DNA of 64,000 nucleotides from Clostridioides difficile_A. Lineage in GTDB: Bacteria; Bacillota; Clostridia; Peptostreptococcales; Peptostreptococcaceae. Below the pieces are notes generated by a model. It was not told the DNA's origin and did no database searches. It was given only the letters and a program-made list of their open reading frames with translations. This document shows, one piece after another, positions 1 to 8,498 of this stretch; within the stretch, counting starts at the first letter, position 1; the number at the start of each line of letters is the position of its first letter. A program made the translations under genes and the position numbers. The DNA lies in the NCBI GenBank assembly GCA_945909635.1, contig OX246690.1, positions 1,178,001-1,242,000 on the forward strand. Reading direction: 5' to 3'.

Positions 1-1465
1 TGGCTTAAATCCAAACTTTACAATAAATGACCCTGGTGTTATCATGCTAGGTAAAAAATCTTTTGGTGACTATGTATGGAACCATGGTAGAGGAAATCAT
101 GGTATGACAAACTTGTATAAAGCAATACAAGAGTCTTGTAATATATATATGGCAACTATTGGTACAGGTAAAACATGGCCAGATGGAAAAAGCATTGGTA
201 TAGACATGAATGCCAATAAAATTCTTGAATATGCAAAATTATTTGGACTTGACCAAAATACTGGACTTCAAGATGAAGTAGAAGAAAGAGCAGGTAAGGT
301 ACCTAGCACAGAGGATAAGCTTAAATCAACACAAGCTCTGTTAAAGTCAAATTTAGAAAGAGAAATGGCAAATGATTTTGTTGATATAACTAGAGATAAA
401 AATCCTAAAGAATATGAAAAAAGAATCAATGAGATTGTAAGCTGGGCAGCAGAAAAGAAAACTCCTGGTAGAGTAGAAACAATGAATAGACTAAAAAAAT
501 TGGATGTTAAAGAAGATAGAATTGAAGAAGTAGCAGATTTAGCAGTATTTAGTTATTTTAACTTTGCAAAATGGAGTACTGCAGATACATTCAACTTAGC
601 TATAGGACAAGGTGAGAATGCCTATACACCAGCTCAGATATCAAGATATGTGGCTGCCATAGCAAATGGAGGTAACTTAGTAGAATTATCTGTAGTTGAT
701 AGAGCTGTTTCAAGTGATTATTCATCAGTGAAAATCAATGACCAGAAGAAGGTAGAAAAAATACCTTTTAAAAATCCTGATAACTTAAAAGAATTAACAA
801 AAGGTATGAAATTGGTTGCAAGACAAGGTACAGCAAAGAGTGCTTTTGCTGATTTCCCAATAGATGTAGCGGCAAAGACTGGTACAGCTGAGAAAAGTGG
901 GAAAATACCTACAGATAACGAATATGAATATTTAAAAAGTCATATGTCATCTTATAATGTTAATCTAGATGATGCAGTTAAACTAGCAGATAGGATGAAA
1001 GCAGAAAAAGAAAAAGAACTTTCATTAGCTAAAGAAAAGGAAGTAAAAAAGAAATTAGAAAATAAAGATTTAAAGGACGAAGAAAGAAAGAAATTAGAAG
1101 AAGAATTAGAGGATGGAATAAAAGTTAGATTAGAAGATACTGATAAAGTAAATTCTTCATATTTAAGAAAAGCTATAAAAGAATTAAATCCAAAAATAAC
1201 AGATGACGAGATAGATAAATTTAAACAAGATTATGGTTCTTTTACATGGACTGTTGCTTTTGCTCCAGCAGATGACCCAGAAATAGCTGTTGTATGTGTA
1301 ATTCCTCAAGGTGATTCAAGTGTATTCTCACTTTTACCAACTAGAGAAGTTATTGGAACATATATGGGGTTAGAACCAACTAATAGTAAAAAAGACAACA
1401 ATACGAATGATGTTAACAATTCTTCTGACGAAAATATAAATTTCGAGTCACAAATTAACAGATAG
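1..1465 (+). CDS. Penicillin-binding protein 2-type transpeptidase, 5'-truncated by window edge
   Basis: C-terminal part of a class B penicillin-binding protein, the D,D-transpeptidase that cross-links peptidoglycan. The frame is open from base 2, so the N-terminus and the catalytic Ser-x-x-Lys motif lie outside the window. Visible motifs are SCN (the SxN motif, in QESCNIYM) and KTG (in AAKTGTAE, bases 875-883). Two long charged segments interrupt the domain: one of about 90 residues between the SxN region and the AIGQGENAYTPAQ segment, and one of about 120 residues after KTG, rich in Lys/Glu, before the final strand (TWTVAFAP). The tail after the domain is Asn/Asp/Ser-rich. Position just before minC-minD-minE-rodA fits the elongation PBP of the clostridial mre/min cluster. 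The family is certain; the exact paralogue is inferred from context. Confidence 0.9.
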   Translation, partial: GLNPNFTINDPGVIMLGKKSFGDYVWNHGRGNHGMTNLYKAIQESCNIYMATIGTGKTWPDGKSIGIDMNANKILEYAKLFGLDQNTGLQDEVEERAGKVPSTEDKLKSTQALLKSNLEREMANDFVDITRDKNPKEYEKRINEIVSWAAEKKTPGRVETMNRLKKLDVKEDRIEEVADLAVFSYFNFAKWSTADTFNLAIGQGENAYTPAQISRYVAAIANGGNLVELSVVDRAVSSDYSSVKINDQKKVEKIPFKNPDNLKELTKGMKLVARQGTAKSAFADFPIDVAAKTGTAEKSGKIPTDNEYEYLKSHMSSYNVNLDDAVKLADRMKAEKEKELSLAKEKEVKKKLENKDLKDEERKKLEEELEDGIKVRLEDTDKVNSSYLRKAIKELNPKITDDEIDKFKQDYGSFTWTVAFAPADDPEIAVVCVIPQGDSSVFSLLPTREVIGTYMGLEPTNSKKDNNTNDVNNSSDENINFESQINR

Positions 1466-1562
1466 CTTAATCCACGTATAAACTTTAGCTTTATATATAA
1501 AAAATAAAAGGATTTAAAGCGTATTTGAAGAATATAAATGATATATCACTCTGGAGGTTGTT

Positions 1563-2246
1563 ATGTCTTTAAGAGAAATTTGTAGTCAAGAACTAGTAGA
1601 GTTCAAGGGTAATAAAAGAGGGATAATAGTAAATATAAAAAAAGAAGCTCCATTTGAGGAAATACAGGAAAAAATAATAAACAAATTGGAAGCGTATGTT
1701 GGTTTTTTTAATGGGGCTAAAATTAGTAAAATTAATAGTGATTATTTAACTGACATGGAGATTTTAGAATTAAAAGAAGGAATTACTTCTAGATTTGATG
1801 TGGAATTTGTTGAAGATCACAAAATTGAAGAAAATAGTAATTTTCCAACAAAATATGTCAATACCCTAAGATCTGGAGAAAATATTGAATTTGAAGGTGA
1901 TGTAGTAATATTAAATGATATGAAACCTGGTTCAAAAGTCCTTTCAAAATCAAATACAGTTGTTATGGGAGATATAAATGCTGGTGCTAAAGTTGTAGCA
2001 GGTGGTAATGTTTTTGTAATGGGTAAAATAGAAGGCTTTGTACATGCAGGTGCAGAAGGTAATGAATTTGCATATGTTGTTGCTGGAAATCTTAATCCTA
2101 AAATATTACAAATAGCAGAGAATATTGCAGAAGCTCCAGATGATGAAGGAAATTATGAAATTGAATCAGAAATTAGCCCAGAAATAGCCTTTGTGAGTAA
2201 TGGAAGAATTGTAATCGAAAGCTATTTGTCAAAATTAGACAAATAG
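1563..2246 (+). CDS. minC: Septum site-determining protein MinC
   Basis: Inhibitor of FtsZ polymerisation, brought to the membrane by MinD to block division at the poles. At 227 residues it has the usual two-domain layout: an N-terminal FtsZ-interacting domain (about 1-100) and a C-terminal beta-helix (about 110-220) built of repeated short strands with Gly turns, such as GDVVILNDMKPGSKV and GDINAGAKVVAGGNVFVMG. ATG start behind TGGAGG at 1552. Followed after 23 bases by minD, then minE, so the three form one operon. Identification is secure from both fold pattern and context. Confidence 0.96.
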   Translation: MSLREICSQELVEFKGNKRGIIVNIKKEAPFEEIQEKIINKLEAYVGFFNGAKISKINSDYLTDMEILELKEGITSRFDVEFVEDHKIEENSNFPTKYVNTLRSGENIEFEGDVVILNDMKPGSKVLSKSNTVVMGDINAGAKVVAGGNVFVMGKIEGFVHAGAEGNEFAYVVAGNLNPKILQIAENIAEAPDDEGNYEIESEISPEIAFVSNGRIVIESYLSKLDK

Positions 2247-2269
2247 AAAGAAAAATAGGGGGTAGTATT

Positions 2270-3067
2270 ATGAGCGAAGTTATAGTTATAACATCTGGTA
2301 AAGGTGGAGTTGGAAAAACTACTACCGCAGCAAACTTAGGAACTGCGCTAAGCCTAGAAAATAAAAAAACAGTAGTTGTAGATGCAGATATCGGACTTAG
2401 AAACTTAGATGTAGTAATGGGTCTTGAAAATCGAATAGTTTATGACATAGTAGATGTAGTTGAAGGAACTTGTAGGCTTAAGCAAGCTCTAATAAAAGAC
2501 AAAAGATTTGATAATCTATATTTATTACCAGCAGCACAGACTAGAGATAAAAATGCTGTCTCAGTTGAACAAATGGTTGACCTATGTGAGAAACTGAAAG
2601 AATCTTTCGAGTATATAATAATAGACTGCCCAGCAGGTATTGAGCAAGGATTTAAAAATGCAATAGCTGGAGCAGATAGAGCTATTGTAGTTACAAATCC
2701 AGAAATATCAGCAGTAAGAGATGCTGATAGAATCATAGGTCTATTAGAAGCAAATGAAATAAAAGAGATAAGATTAGTTATAAATAGAATTAGAAATGAT
2801 ATGGTTAAACGTGGAGACATGATGGACAAACAAGATATAATAGAAATATTAGCAATTGATTTGTTAGGTCTTGTCCCTGATGATGAAAGTATAATTATAT
2901 CAACAAATAAAGGTGAACCAGCTATACTTGACTCAAAGTCACTTGCTGGTCAAGCATACAAGAATATCGCAAAAAGGATACTAAATGAAGAAGTTCCTCT
3001 ACTTGAACTAGAAGTTGAAGATGGATTCTTTGGTAGACTTAAAAAAATGTTTAGCATGGCTAAGTAG
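2270..3067 (+). CDS. minD: Septum site-determining ATPase MinD
   Basis: ParA/MinD-family ATPase that dimerises with ATP on the membrane, recruits MinC and is released by MinE. The deviant Walker A motif GKGGVGKTT lies at residues 10-18. The C-terminus ends in a Lys/Phe/Met-rich amphipathic segment (FFGRLKKMFSMAK) that fits the membrane-targeting helix. Length of 265 residues is typical. RBS AGGGGG lies about 8 bases before the ATG. Middle gene of minCDE. Confidence 0.98.
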   Translation: MSEVIVITSGKGGVGKTTTAANLGTALSLENKKTVVVDADIGLRNLDVVMGLENRIVYDIVDVVEGTCRLKQALIKDKRFDNLYLLPAAQTRDKNAVSVEQMVDLCEKLKESFEYIIIDCPAGIEQGFKNAIAGADRAIVVTNPEISAVRDADRIIGLLEANEIKEIRLVINRIRNDMVKRGDMMDKQDIIEILAIDLLGLVPDDESIIISTNKGEPAILDSKSLAGQAYKNIAKRILNEEVPLLELEVEDGFFGRLKKMFSMAK

Positions 3068-3084
3068 CAAAGGAGGATACATCT

Positions 3085-3369
3085 GTGTTAGATTTATTTA
3101 GAGTTTTTTCTAACGATGCTAAAACTAGTAAATCTGTTGCTAAAGAGAGGTTAAAATTAGTTTTAGTTCATGATAGAGTAGATTGTTCACCACAACTTTT
3201 AGAGATGATAAAAACAGACATTTTAAAAGTAATAGCCAATTATGCAGAGATAGAAGATGATGGCCTTGAAATAAAAATGTCTAAATGCAGAGGTGAGCAT
3301 GATGACAAACCTGTATCTGCATTAGTTGCTAATATACCATTAAAGAATATAAAAGATAGATGTATGTAA
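3085..3369 (+). CDS. minE: Cell division topological specificity factor MinE
   Basis: Stimulates MinD ATPase and drives Min pattern formation. The protein has 94 residues; the N-terminal half (VAKERLKLVLVHDR) carries the MinD-interacting segment and the C-terminal half is the dimerising topological-specificity domain. It starts with GTG, 8 bases after a perfect AGGAGG at 3071-3076. Its presence shows that this rod-shaped Gram-positive has the MinE version of the Min system, rather than the MinJ/DivIVA-only version of Bacillus subtilis. A hairpin follows the stop codon. Confidence 0.97.
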   Translation: MLDLFRVFSNDAKTSKSVAKERLKLVLVHDRVDCSPQLLEMIKTDILKVIANYAEIEDDGLEIKMSKCRGEHDDKPVSALVANIPLKNIKDRCM

Positions 3370-3378
3370 TTAGTGCTT

Positions 3379-3414
3379 AAAAGGGGGATATCCTTATTGG
3401 TATATGCCCCTTTT
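3379..3414 (+). terminator. Terminator-like hairpin after minE
   Basis: AAAAGGGG at 3379-3386 pairs with CCCCTTTT at 3407-3414, and inner ATAT/ATAT pairing extends the stem. It is followed by ATTTAA rather than a long T-run. It may end minCDE transcription partly and let some read-through into rodA. Confidence 0.6.
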
Positions 3415-3453
3415 ATTTAATTATGTGTTTAAAGATAGAAAGACGGTGATTCT

Positions 3454-4584
3454 TTGAAAAAAATCAATATTAATTATAAGTCGACAATTAAGTTGATAAA
3501 ACAGTTAGACTGGAAACTTATAGTTACAGTATTAGCTATCTTTATTTTTGGACTTGTTATACTTAGTAGTGCAACACATGCTAATTCGACAGGTTCATAT
3601 AATCAATTAATTAAGCAAGGATTAGCTTTTGTACTTGGTATAGGGATGATTATAGTCATATTATTTTTTGATTATAATCTTCTAGGTAGGTATTACAAAG
3701 TGCTTTATATAATAAGTCTTGTTTTGTTAGCCATCGTTTTATTACCTGGAATTGGGACAGAAAAAGGTGGCGCTAGGTCGTGGATTAATTTAGGTCCACT
3801 TGATTTGCAAACATCTGAAATAGTCAAATTAACATTTGTACTTAGTTATGCAAAGATACTTGAAACTAAGAAGGACAAATTAAATACATTGAAAGAAGTT
3901 ATACCTGTTGTGGTTTATGCTATTCCATTTATTGGATTATTACTTGCACAGCCAGATTTAGGAACAGGAATTGTCTTTTGTTGTATGATATTTGCAATGC
4001 TATTTACAGCAGGTCTTAGTTCAAAATTGATAAAGAGAGGAATAATCATACTGTTGGTATCTATGCCACTGATGTATTTAATGATGGCAGACCATCAGAA
4101 GATAAGAATAGAAGCATTCTTAAATCCAGAAGATGTAACGCTGAAAGGAAATTATCAGGTTATGCAATCTCTTATTGCGATAGGCTCTGGTGGTGTAACT
4201 GGTAAGGGGCTATATAATGGAAGTCAAAACCAAGAGGATTTTTTACCTGTACAAGATAGTGACTTCATATTCGCTGTTGTAGGTGAAGAACTTGGTGTAA
4301 TAGGAATGTCAGTGTTGATAATCTTATTTGCAATATTCTTATTGAGGCTTTTAGTAATTGCAAGAGATGCCAAAGATTTTTATGGAACCCTCATCGTGGT
4401 TGGTGTCATGGGGATGTTTGGCTATCAGATAATCCAAAATATAGGTATGACCGTCGCATTAATTCCAGTAACGGGAGTAACATTACCTTTTGTAAGTTAT
4501 GGAGGTAGTTCTTTATTAACATCCTTAGCAAATTTAGGGTTAGTACTAAATGTGTGTATGAGAAGAAAGAAAATAAATTTCTAG
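3454..4584 (+). CDS. rodA: Rod-shape peptidoglycan polymerase RodA (SEDS family)
   Basis: SEDS-family glycosyltransferase that polymerises lipid II for cell elongation together with a class B PBP, plausibly the one encoded upstream. At 376 residues it is a multi-spanning membrane protein with about ten hydrophobic segments. SEDS signatures visible are QPDLGTG in the middle and the FVSYGGSSLL motif near the C-terminus. It starts with TTG behind ACGGTGAT. Its place after minE and before mgsA matches other clostridia. FtsW is the alternative within the family, but context and length favour RodA. Confidence 0.92.
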   Translation: MKKININYKSTIKLIKQLDWKLIVTVLAIFIFGLVILSSATHANSTGSYNQLIKQGLAFVLGIGMIIVILFFDYNLLGRYYKVLYIISLVLLAIVLLPGIGTEKGGARSWINLGPLDLQTSEIVKLTFVLSYAKILETKKDKLNTLKEVIPVVVYAIPFIGLLLAQPDLGTGIVFCCMIFAMLFTAGLSSKLIKRGIIILLVSMPLMYLMMADHQKIRIEAFLNPEDVTLKGNYQVMQSLIAIGSGGVTGKGLYNGSQNQEDFLPVQDSDFIFAVVGEELGVIGMSVLIILFAIFLLRLLVIARDAKDFYGTLIVVGVMGMFGYQIIQNIGMTVALIPVTGVTLPFVSYGGSSLLTSLANLGLVLNVCMRRKKINF

Positions 4585-4623
4585 ATTTGATACTTGTAAA
4601 CATAAATTGAGGAGATTGAGTAT

Positions 4624-5037
4624 ATGAATATAGCATTAGTAGCGCATGACCAAATGAAAAATACTATGGTCGGATTCTGTATAGGTTATGAATCAATTTT
4701 AAAAAAGTATGGACTGTATGCAACTGGAACTACAGGAAAAAGAATAATGGATGAAACTGACTTAAATATAAATAGGTTAGCATCTGGTCCTTTAGGTGGA
4801 GACCAACAAATAGGTTCTTTAATAGTAACACAAGATATAGATTTAGTTATTTTTTTAAGAGACCCATTGACATCTCAGGCTCATGAAACGGATATACAAG
4901 CATTGATAAGACTTTGTGATGTTTATCATGTTCCAATAGCTACAAATCTAGCTTCTGCAGAAATATTTATAAAAGCTCTTGATAGAGGAGAACTATCATG
5001 GAGAGAAGTTAGAAAAAATAAAAGTCAACGTGTTTAA
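4624..5037 (+). CDS. mgsA: Methylglyoxal synthase
   Basis: Converts dihydroxyacetone phosphate to methylglyoxal and phosphate, a cytoplasmic bypass of lower glycolysis when phosphate is short. At 137 residues it is one MGS-like domain with ALVAHDQMK at the N-terminus, TGTTGK (phosphate binding), SGPLGGDQQIG and FLRDPL, all typical of the family. ATG behind GAGGAG. It lies 39 bases after rodA, so it may be co-transcribed. A bidirectional terminator follows. Confidence 0.97.
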   Translation: MNIALVAHDQMKNTMVGFCIGYESILKKYGLYATGTTGKRIMDETDLNINRLASGPLGGDQQIGSLIVTQDIDLVIFLRDPLTSQAHETDIQALIRLCDVYHVPIATNLASAEIFIKALDRGELSWREVRKNKSQRV

Positions 5038-5063
5038 AAAAATAAATTGTATAATTGTATATG

Positions 5064-5110
5064 AAATAAGGAGATGTTTCAAAATAAAACTTTGAATCAT
5101 CTCCTTATTT
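5064..5110. terminator. Bidirectional terminator between mgsA and the flavodiiron gene
   Basis: Long inverted repeat: AAATAAGGAGATG at 5064-5076 pairs with the segment ending at 5110, and an inner TTTCAAA/TTTGAA pairing extends it. It is A-rich on one side and T-rich on the other, so it can act on both strands between these convergent genes. Confidence 0.85.
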
Positions 5111-5140
5111 AAATTAAATAATTTTATTTGTTATTAATGA

Positions 5141-6334
5141 CTATTTAACTAATTTTGCAAATTCTGCACCAAATGCCATACAGTCTTTTAATGTTTCTTC
5201 ACTAGGGAAGAATTTTTTCTTAAGAGATTCTACAGGCATTTTAAATGACATAGCTTTAAGTAAAGTCTCAGCCATAGTTATACCTTCACCACTCCAACCG
5301 AATGAACCAAACACTCCTGCTATCTTACCTTGGTTAGCCATTGGGTCTATAACAGAGAATAAATCCCACATAGGTTTAACCATAGTTTTGTTTATAGTTG
5401 GAGAACCTAATAGTATTACCTTTGATACTACTAGTGTATCATGCATTTCTGTTAATGTCATATCTTCCAAATCATATAATTCAGCTTTTGCACCTTCTGC
5501 ATCAAGACCTTCTTTTATCTTTTTAGCCATCTCTAAAGTATTGCTGTAAGCTGATAAGTAGAATATAGAAACTTGATTTTGATTTGTTGTATTAATAGCT
5601 TCTGTAGACCATTCAACATATCTTTTAACGGCAGCCATTGGGTCTTTAGTAAGCATTGGACCATGAGAAGTTAATATAGTATCAAATTCTATGTTCATTC
5701 CTACAACCTTATCTACAGCGCTTAAAACATGCTTAGCAAATGGTTTAACTATGCAGTCATAATAGTGTTTAGCTGATTTTAGATAATCTTCACTGTTTAC
5801 TATATCTGCATCAACACTTGCAAAGTGACAACCAAATGCATCACAAGTTAAAAGAGTCTTGTCCTCTTCAATGTAAGTAAACATTGTATCAACCCAATGT
5901 AAGAATGGAGCAGTTATAAATTTAAGATTTCTTTTACCAATATTTAGAACTTCACCATCTTTTATTACATGACAATTAAAAGGTCTATTTATTTGACCAT
6001 CTAAGTATAGTTTAGCAGCTTTAGTACAATAAACTTCTATATTAGGATTTAAATCTAATAAGTACTTTAAACTACCTGCATGGTCTGGTTCTGTATGATG
6101 AATTACAACATAGTCAATTTTAGCTATATCAGTAACTTCTGATAGATTGCTTAAGAATTCATCTTTAAAATTTGCCTTTACTGTGTCAAATAAAACCGTT
6201 TTTTCGTCCTTGATTAAATAAGAATTGTAAGTTGTCCCAAACTCAGTTTCCATTATTATGTCGAATACTTTTAAACCTTCATCTACTACGCCAGTAAAGT
6301 AGATATCTTTTTTTACTTCAAAAACTTTACTCAT
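5141..6334 (-). CDS. Flavodiiron protein (A-type flavoprotein, O2/NO reductase)
   Basis: Soluble cytoplasmic enzyme that reduces O2 to water or NO to N2O, protecting anaerobes. The N-terminal metallo-beta-lactamase-like domain (about 1-250) carries the di-iron ligand motif HTEPDH at residues 80-85 and a later TSHGP. The C-terminal flavodoxin domain (about 252-397) starts with IFYLSAYSNT, the FMN phosphate loop. At 397 residues it has no rubredoxin or reductase extension, so it needs a separate electron donor. ATG behind AGGAGGG. It is transcribed alone, away from the radical SAM operon. C. difficile has such a protein (FdpA), and this is probably it. Confidence 0.95.
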   Translation of the reverse strand: MSKVFEVKKDIYFTGVVDEGLKVFDIIMETEFGTTYNSYLIKDEKTVLFDTVKANFKDEFLSNLSEVTDIAKIDYVVIHHTEPDHAGSLKYLLDLNPNIEVYCTKAAKLYLDGQINRPFNCHVIKDGEVLNIGKRNLKFITAPFLHWVDTMFTYIEEDKTLLTCDAFGCHFASVDADIVNSEDYLKSAKHYYDCIVKPFAKHVLSAVDKVVGMNIEFDTILTSHGPMLTKDPMAAVKRYVEWSTEAINTTNQNQVSIFYLSAYSNTLEMAKKIKEGLDAEGAKAELYDLEDMTLTEMHDTLVVSKVILLGSPTINKTMVKPMWDLFSVIDPMANQGKIAGVFGSFGWSGEGITMAETLLKAMSFKMPVESLKKKFFPSEETLKDCMAFGAEFAKLVK

Positions 6335-6374
6335 TTTTAACCCTCCTAAAATTTATCATTATACAAGTAACATA

Positions 6375-6387
6375 CCCCATTTTGGGG
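6375..6387. repeat. Short inverted repeat in the promoter region of the flavodiiron gene
   Basis: CCCCA-TTT-TGGGG, 41-53 bases upstream of the flavodiiron start codon. It is GC-rich in a very AT-rich 318-base intergenic region, so it stands out. It may be an operator; no matching regulator is recognised. Confidence 0.35.
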
Positions 6388-6569
6388 TCAATGAAACAAA
6401 AGATGTCATTATAAGTTATCTAAAACAATAGTTCTATGTTTATAATATATCATATTTTGTAAAAAAATTGTAATTCAATAAAAATTTAATGTAAAATATA
6501 CTCAAATATTTTTAGTTATTCTATTTTGTGAATAATATAGGTTTTAAATTCAATATTTTAGTTATATTT

Positions 6570-6598
6570 TTGATAGAAAATATTTTATCGTGTATAAT
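6570..6598 (+). promoter_or_regulatory. Sigma-A-type promoter of the radical SAM/rng/rplU cluster
   Basis: TTGATA (6570-6575), 17-base spacer, TATAAT (6593-6598): 11 of 12 consensus bases. Expected start of transcription is near 6605, about 48 bases before the radical SAM start codon. The remainder of the 6335-6652 intergenic stretch is AT-rich. Confidence 0.75.
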
Positions 6599-6652
6599 AT
6601 TACTTATAAATAAGAATAAAAATAAAGAGCTTGTTTGGAGGAATTTGGATAA

Positions 6653-8497
6653 ATGAATAAAGTAGACTTGAAAAAAATCTTAAAAAAAGTAGAAAAGCCT
6701 GCTAGATATCTTGGAAATGAAATAAATTCAATTCATAAAGATACTAGTAATAGTGAATTGATAAGATACGCACACTGCTTTCCAGATTTATATGAAGTTG
6801 GTATGAGTCACTTAGGAAGTCATATATTATACGATGTAATAAACAAAGATGAAGACGTATTTTGTGAGAGGGTATATTCTCCTGCTGTTGACATGGAAAA
6901 TATAATGAGAGAAAAAAACATACCATTATTTGCATTAGAGTCAAGAGAGCCTATAACGAACTTTGATTTTGTTACTTTTACACTTCAATATGAACTTTCA
7001 TATACTAATATCTTAAATATATTAGATTTAGCAAATATACCAATATTAAAAAAGGAAAGAAAACTGGAAGACCCATTTGTAATGGTTGGAGGCCCTTGTG
7101 CCTATAATTCTGAACCTTTAGCAGATTTTGTGGATATAGTAATATTAGGTGAAGGTGAAGAGGTCAATTTAGAAGTAGTAAATGAGTATAAAGAATGGAA
7201 GAAAAATAAAACAACTAGAGAAGATTTTTTATATAAAATATCAAGTATAGAAGGAGTCTACATACCAAGTTTTTACGATGTTAAATACAATGAAGATGGT
7301 ACAGTTCAAAGTGTAACTCCTAATAGAGATGGTATTCCAAAGAATCCTACTAAGAGAATAATAAAAGATGTTGAAACTGTAGACTATCCAGAAAAACTAA
7401 TAGTACCTTATATAGATACTGTTCATGATAGAATAGTGTTGGAATTATTCAGAGGATGTACAAGAGGATGTAGATTCTGTCAAGCAGGTATGATATATAG
7501 ACCAATAAGAGAAAAAAGTGTTGAAAGACTTAAGGAGATATTAGATAAATTAGTTAAAAATACCGGATATGATGAAATATCATTATCATCACTTAGTACG
7601 AGTGATTATAGTAAGCTATCTGAGCTTACTGATTATTTGGTGGACGAGTATGCTTCTAATAATATAGGGATTTCACTTCCATCTCTTAGATTAGATAACT
7701 TCTCAATGGAAATTGCTGATAAAATACAACAAGTAAGAAAGTCTGGACTTACTTTTGCTCCAGAGGCAGGAACTCAAAGGCTTAGAGATGTTATAAATAA
7801 AGGTGTTACAGAAGAAGATTTAGAAAATGCAACAGAAAGAGCTTTTGAAATGGGATGGAATAGTGTCAAACTATATTTTATGATTGGTTTACCAACTGAG
7901 ACTTATGATGATTTAGATGGAATAGCTAAATTAGCATATAAGGTTATTGATATTTACAGAAAAGTAAATGGAGGTAAATTAAAGAGAAGCTTTAGTGTTA
8001 CAGTAAGTACTTCTACTTTTGTACCAAAGCCATTTACACCTTTCCAATGGCATGGTCAAGATACTACAGAAGCAGTAGTTGAGAAGCAAAGACATTTAGT
8101 AAATAAATTAAGAAACAACAATATAAAATACAATTACCATGATTCAAAAACTAGCTTGATGGAAGCTGTAGTGGCTAGAGGAGATAGAAGAATAGGAAAA
8201 GTTATATATGATGCATTCAAACTAGGTGCAAAGTTTGATGGATGGGCAGAACACTTTAATTTAGACATATGGAAGGAAGCTATGGAAAAGAATAACCTTT
8301 CTATAGATTTCTATGCACATAGAAATAGAAATTATGAAGAGGTATTTCCTTGGGACCATATAGATGTAGGTGTCAATAAAAAATTCTTAATTAGAGAAGA
8401 TGAGAATGCTAAAAAAGAAAAAATCACTTCTGATTGTAGACATAATTGTAATGGCTGTGGAATAAATATACATGATATAGGAAGGGGGCTTTGCTAA
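6653..8497 (+). CDS. B12-binding-domain/radical SAM protein (TIGR03960-type)
   Basis: Radical SAM enzyme of unknown substrate. The CxxxCxxC cluster motif is Cys269, Cys273 and Cys276 (GCTRGCRFC). An N-terminal B12-binding-like region (about 20-190) precedes the TIM-barrel core. The C-terminal end has further cysteines (CRHNCNGCG) that may hold another metal site. The next gene encodes the DUF2344 partner that often is fused to or follows this family, and both sit upstream of rng-rplU in many Firmicutes, suggesting a role in RNA or ribosome modification; that role is inference. Length is 614 residues. ATG behind GGAGG. Confidence 0.9.
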   Translation: MNKVDLKKILKKVEKPARYLGNEINSIHKDTSNSELIRYAHCFPDLYEVGMSHLGSHILYDVINKDEDVFCERVYSPAVDMENIMREKNIPLFALESREPITNFDFVTFTLQYELSYTNILNILDLANIPILKKERKLEDPFVMVGGPCAYNSEPLADFVDIVILGEGEEVNLEVVNEYKEWKKNKTTREDFLYKISSIEGVYIPSFYDVKYNEDGTVQSVTPNRDGIPKNPTKRIIKDVETVDYPEKLIVPYIDTVHDRIVLELFRGCTRGCRFCQAGMIYRPIREKSVERLKEILDKLVKNTGYDEISLSSLSTSDYSKLSELTDYLVDEYASNNIGISLPSLRLDNFSMEIADKIQQVRKSGLTFAPEAGTQRLRDVINKGVTEEDLENATERAFEMGWNSVKLYFMIGLPTETYDDLDGIAKLAYKVIDIYRKVNGGKLKRSFSVTVSTSTFVPKPFTPFQWHGQDTTEAVVEKQRHLVNKLRNNNIKYNYHDSKTSLMEAVVARGDRRIGKVIYDAFKLGAKFDGWAEHFNLDIWKEAMEKNNLSIDFYAHRNRNYEEVFPWDHIDVGVNKKFLIREDENAKKEKITSDCRHNCNGCGINIHDIGRGLC

Positions 8498-8498
8498 T

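Noticed and set aside
2440..2829. Long open frame on the minus strand inside minD
   Set aside because: Shadow of a real gene; no RBS and no family resemblance.
6259..6265. TGTCGAA (0A-box core) near the 5' end of the flavodiiron gene
   Set aside because: Lies inside coding sequence; a 7-base motif occurs by chance, and another copy (reverse sense) lies inside rodA near 3585.
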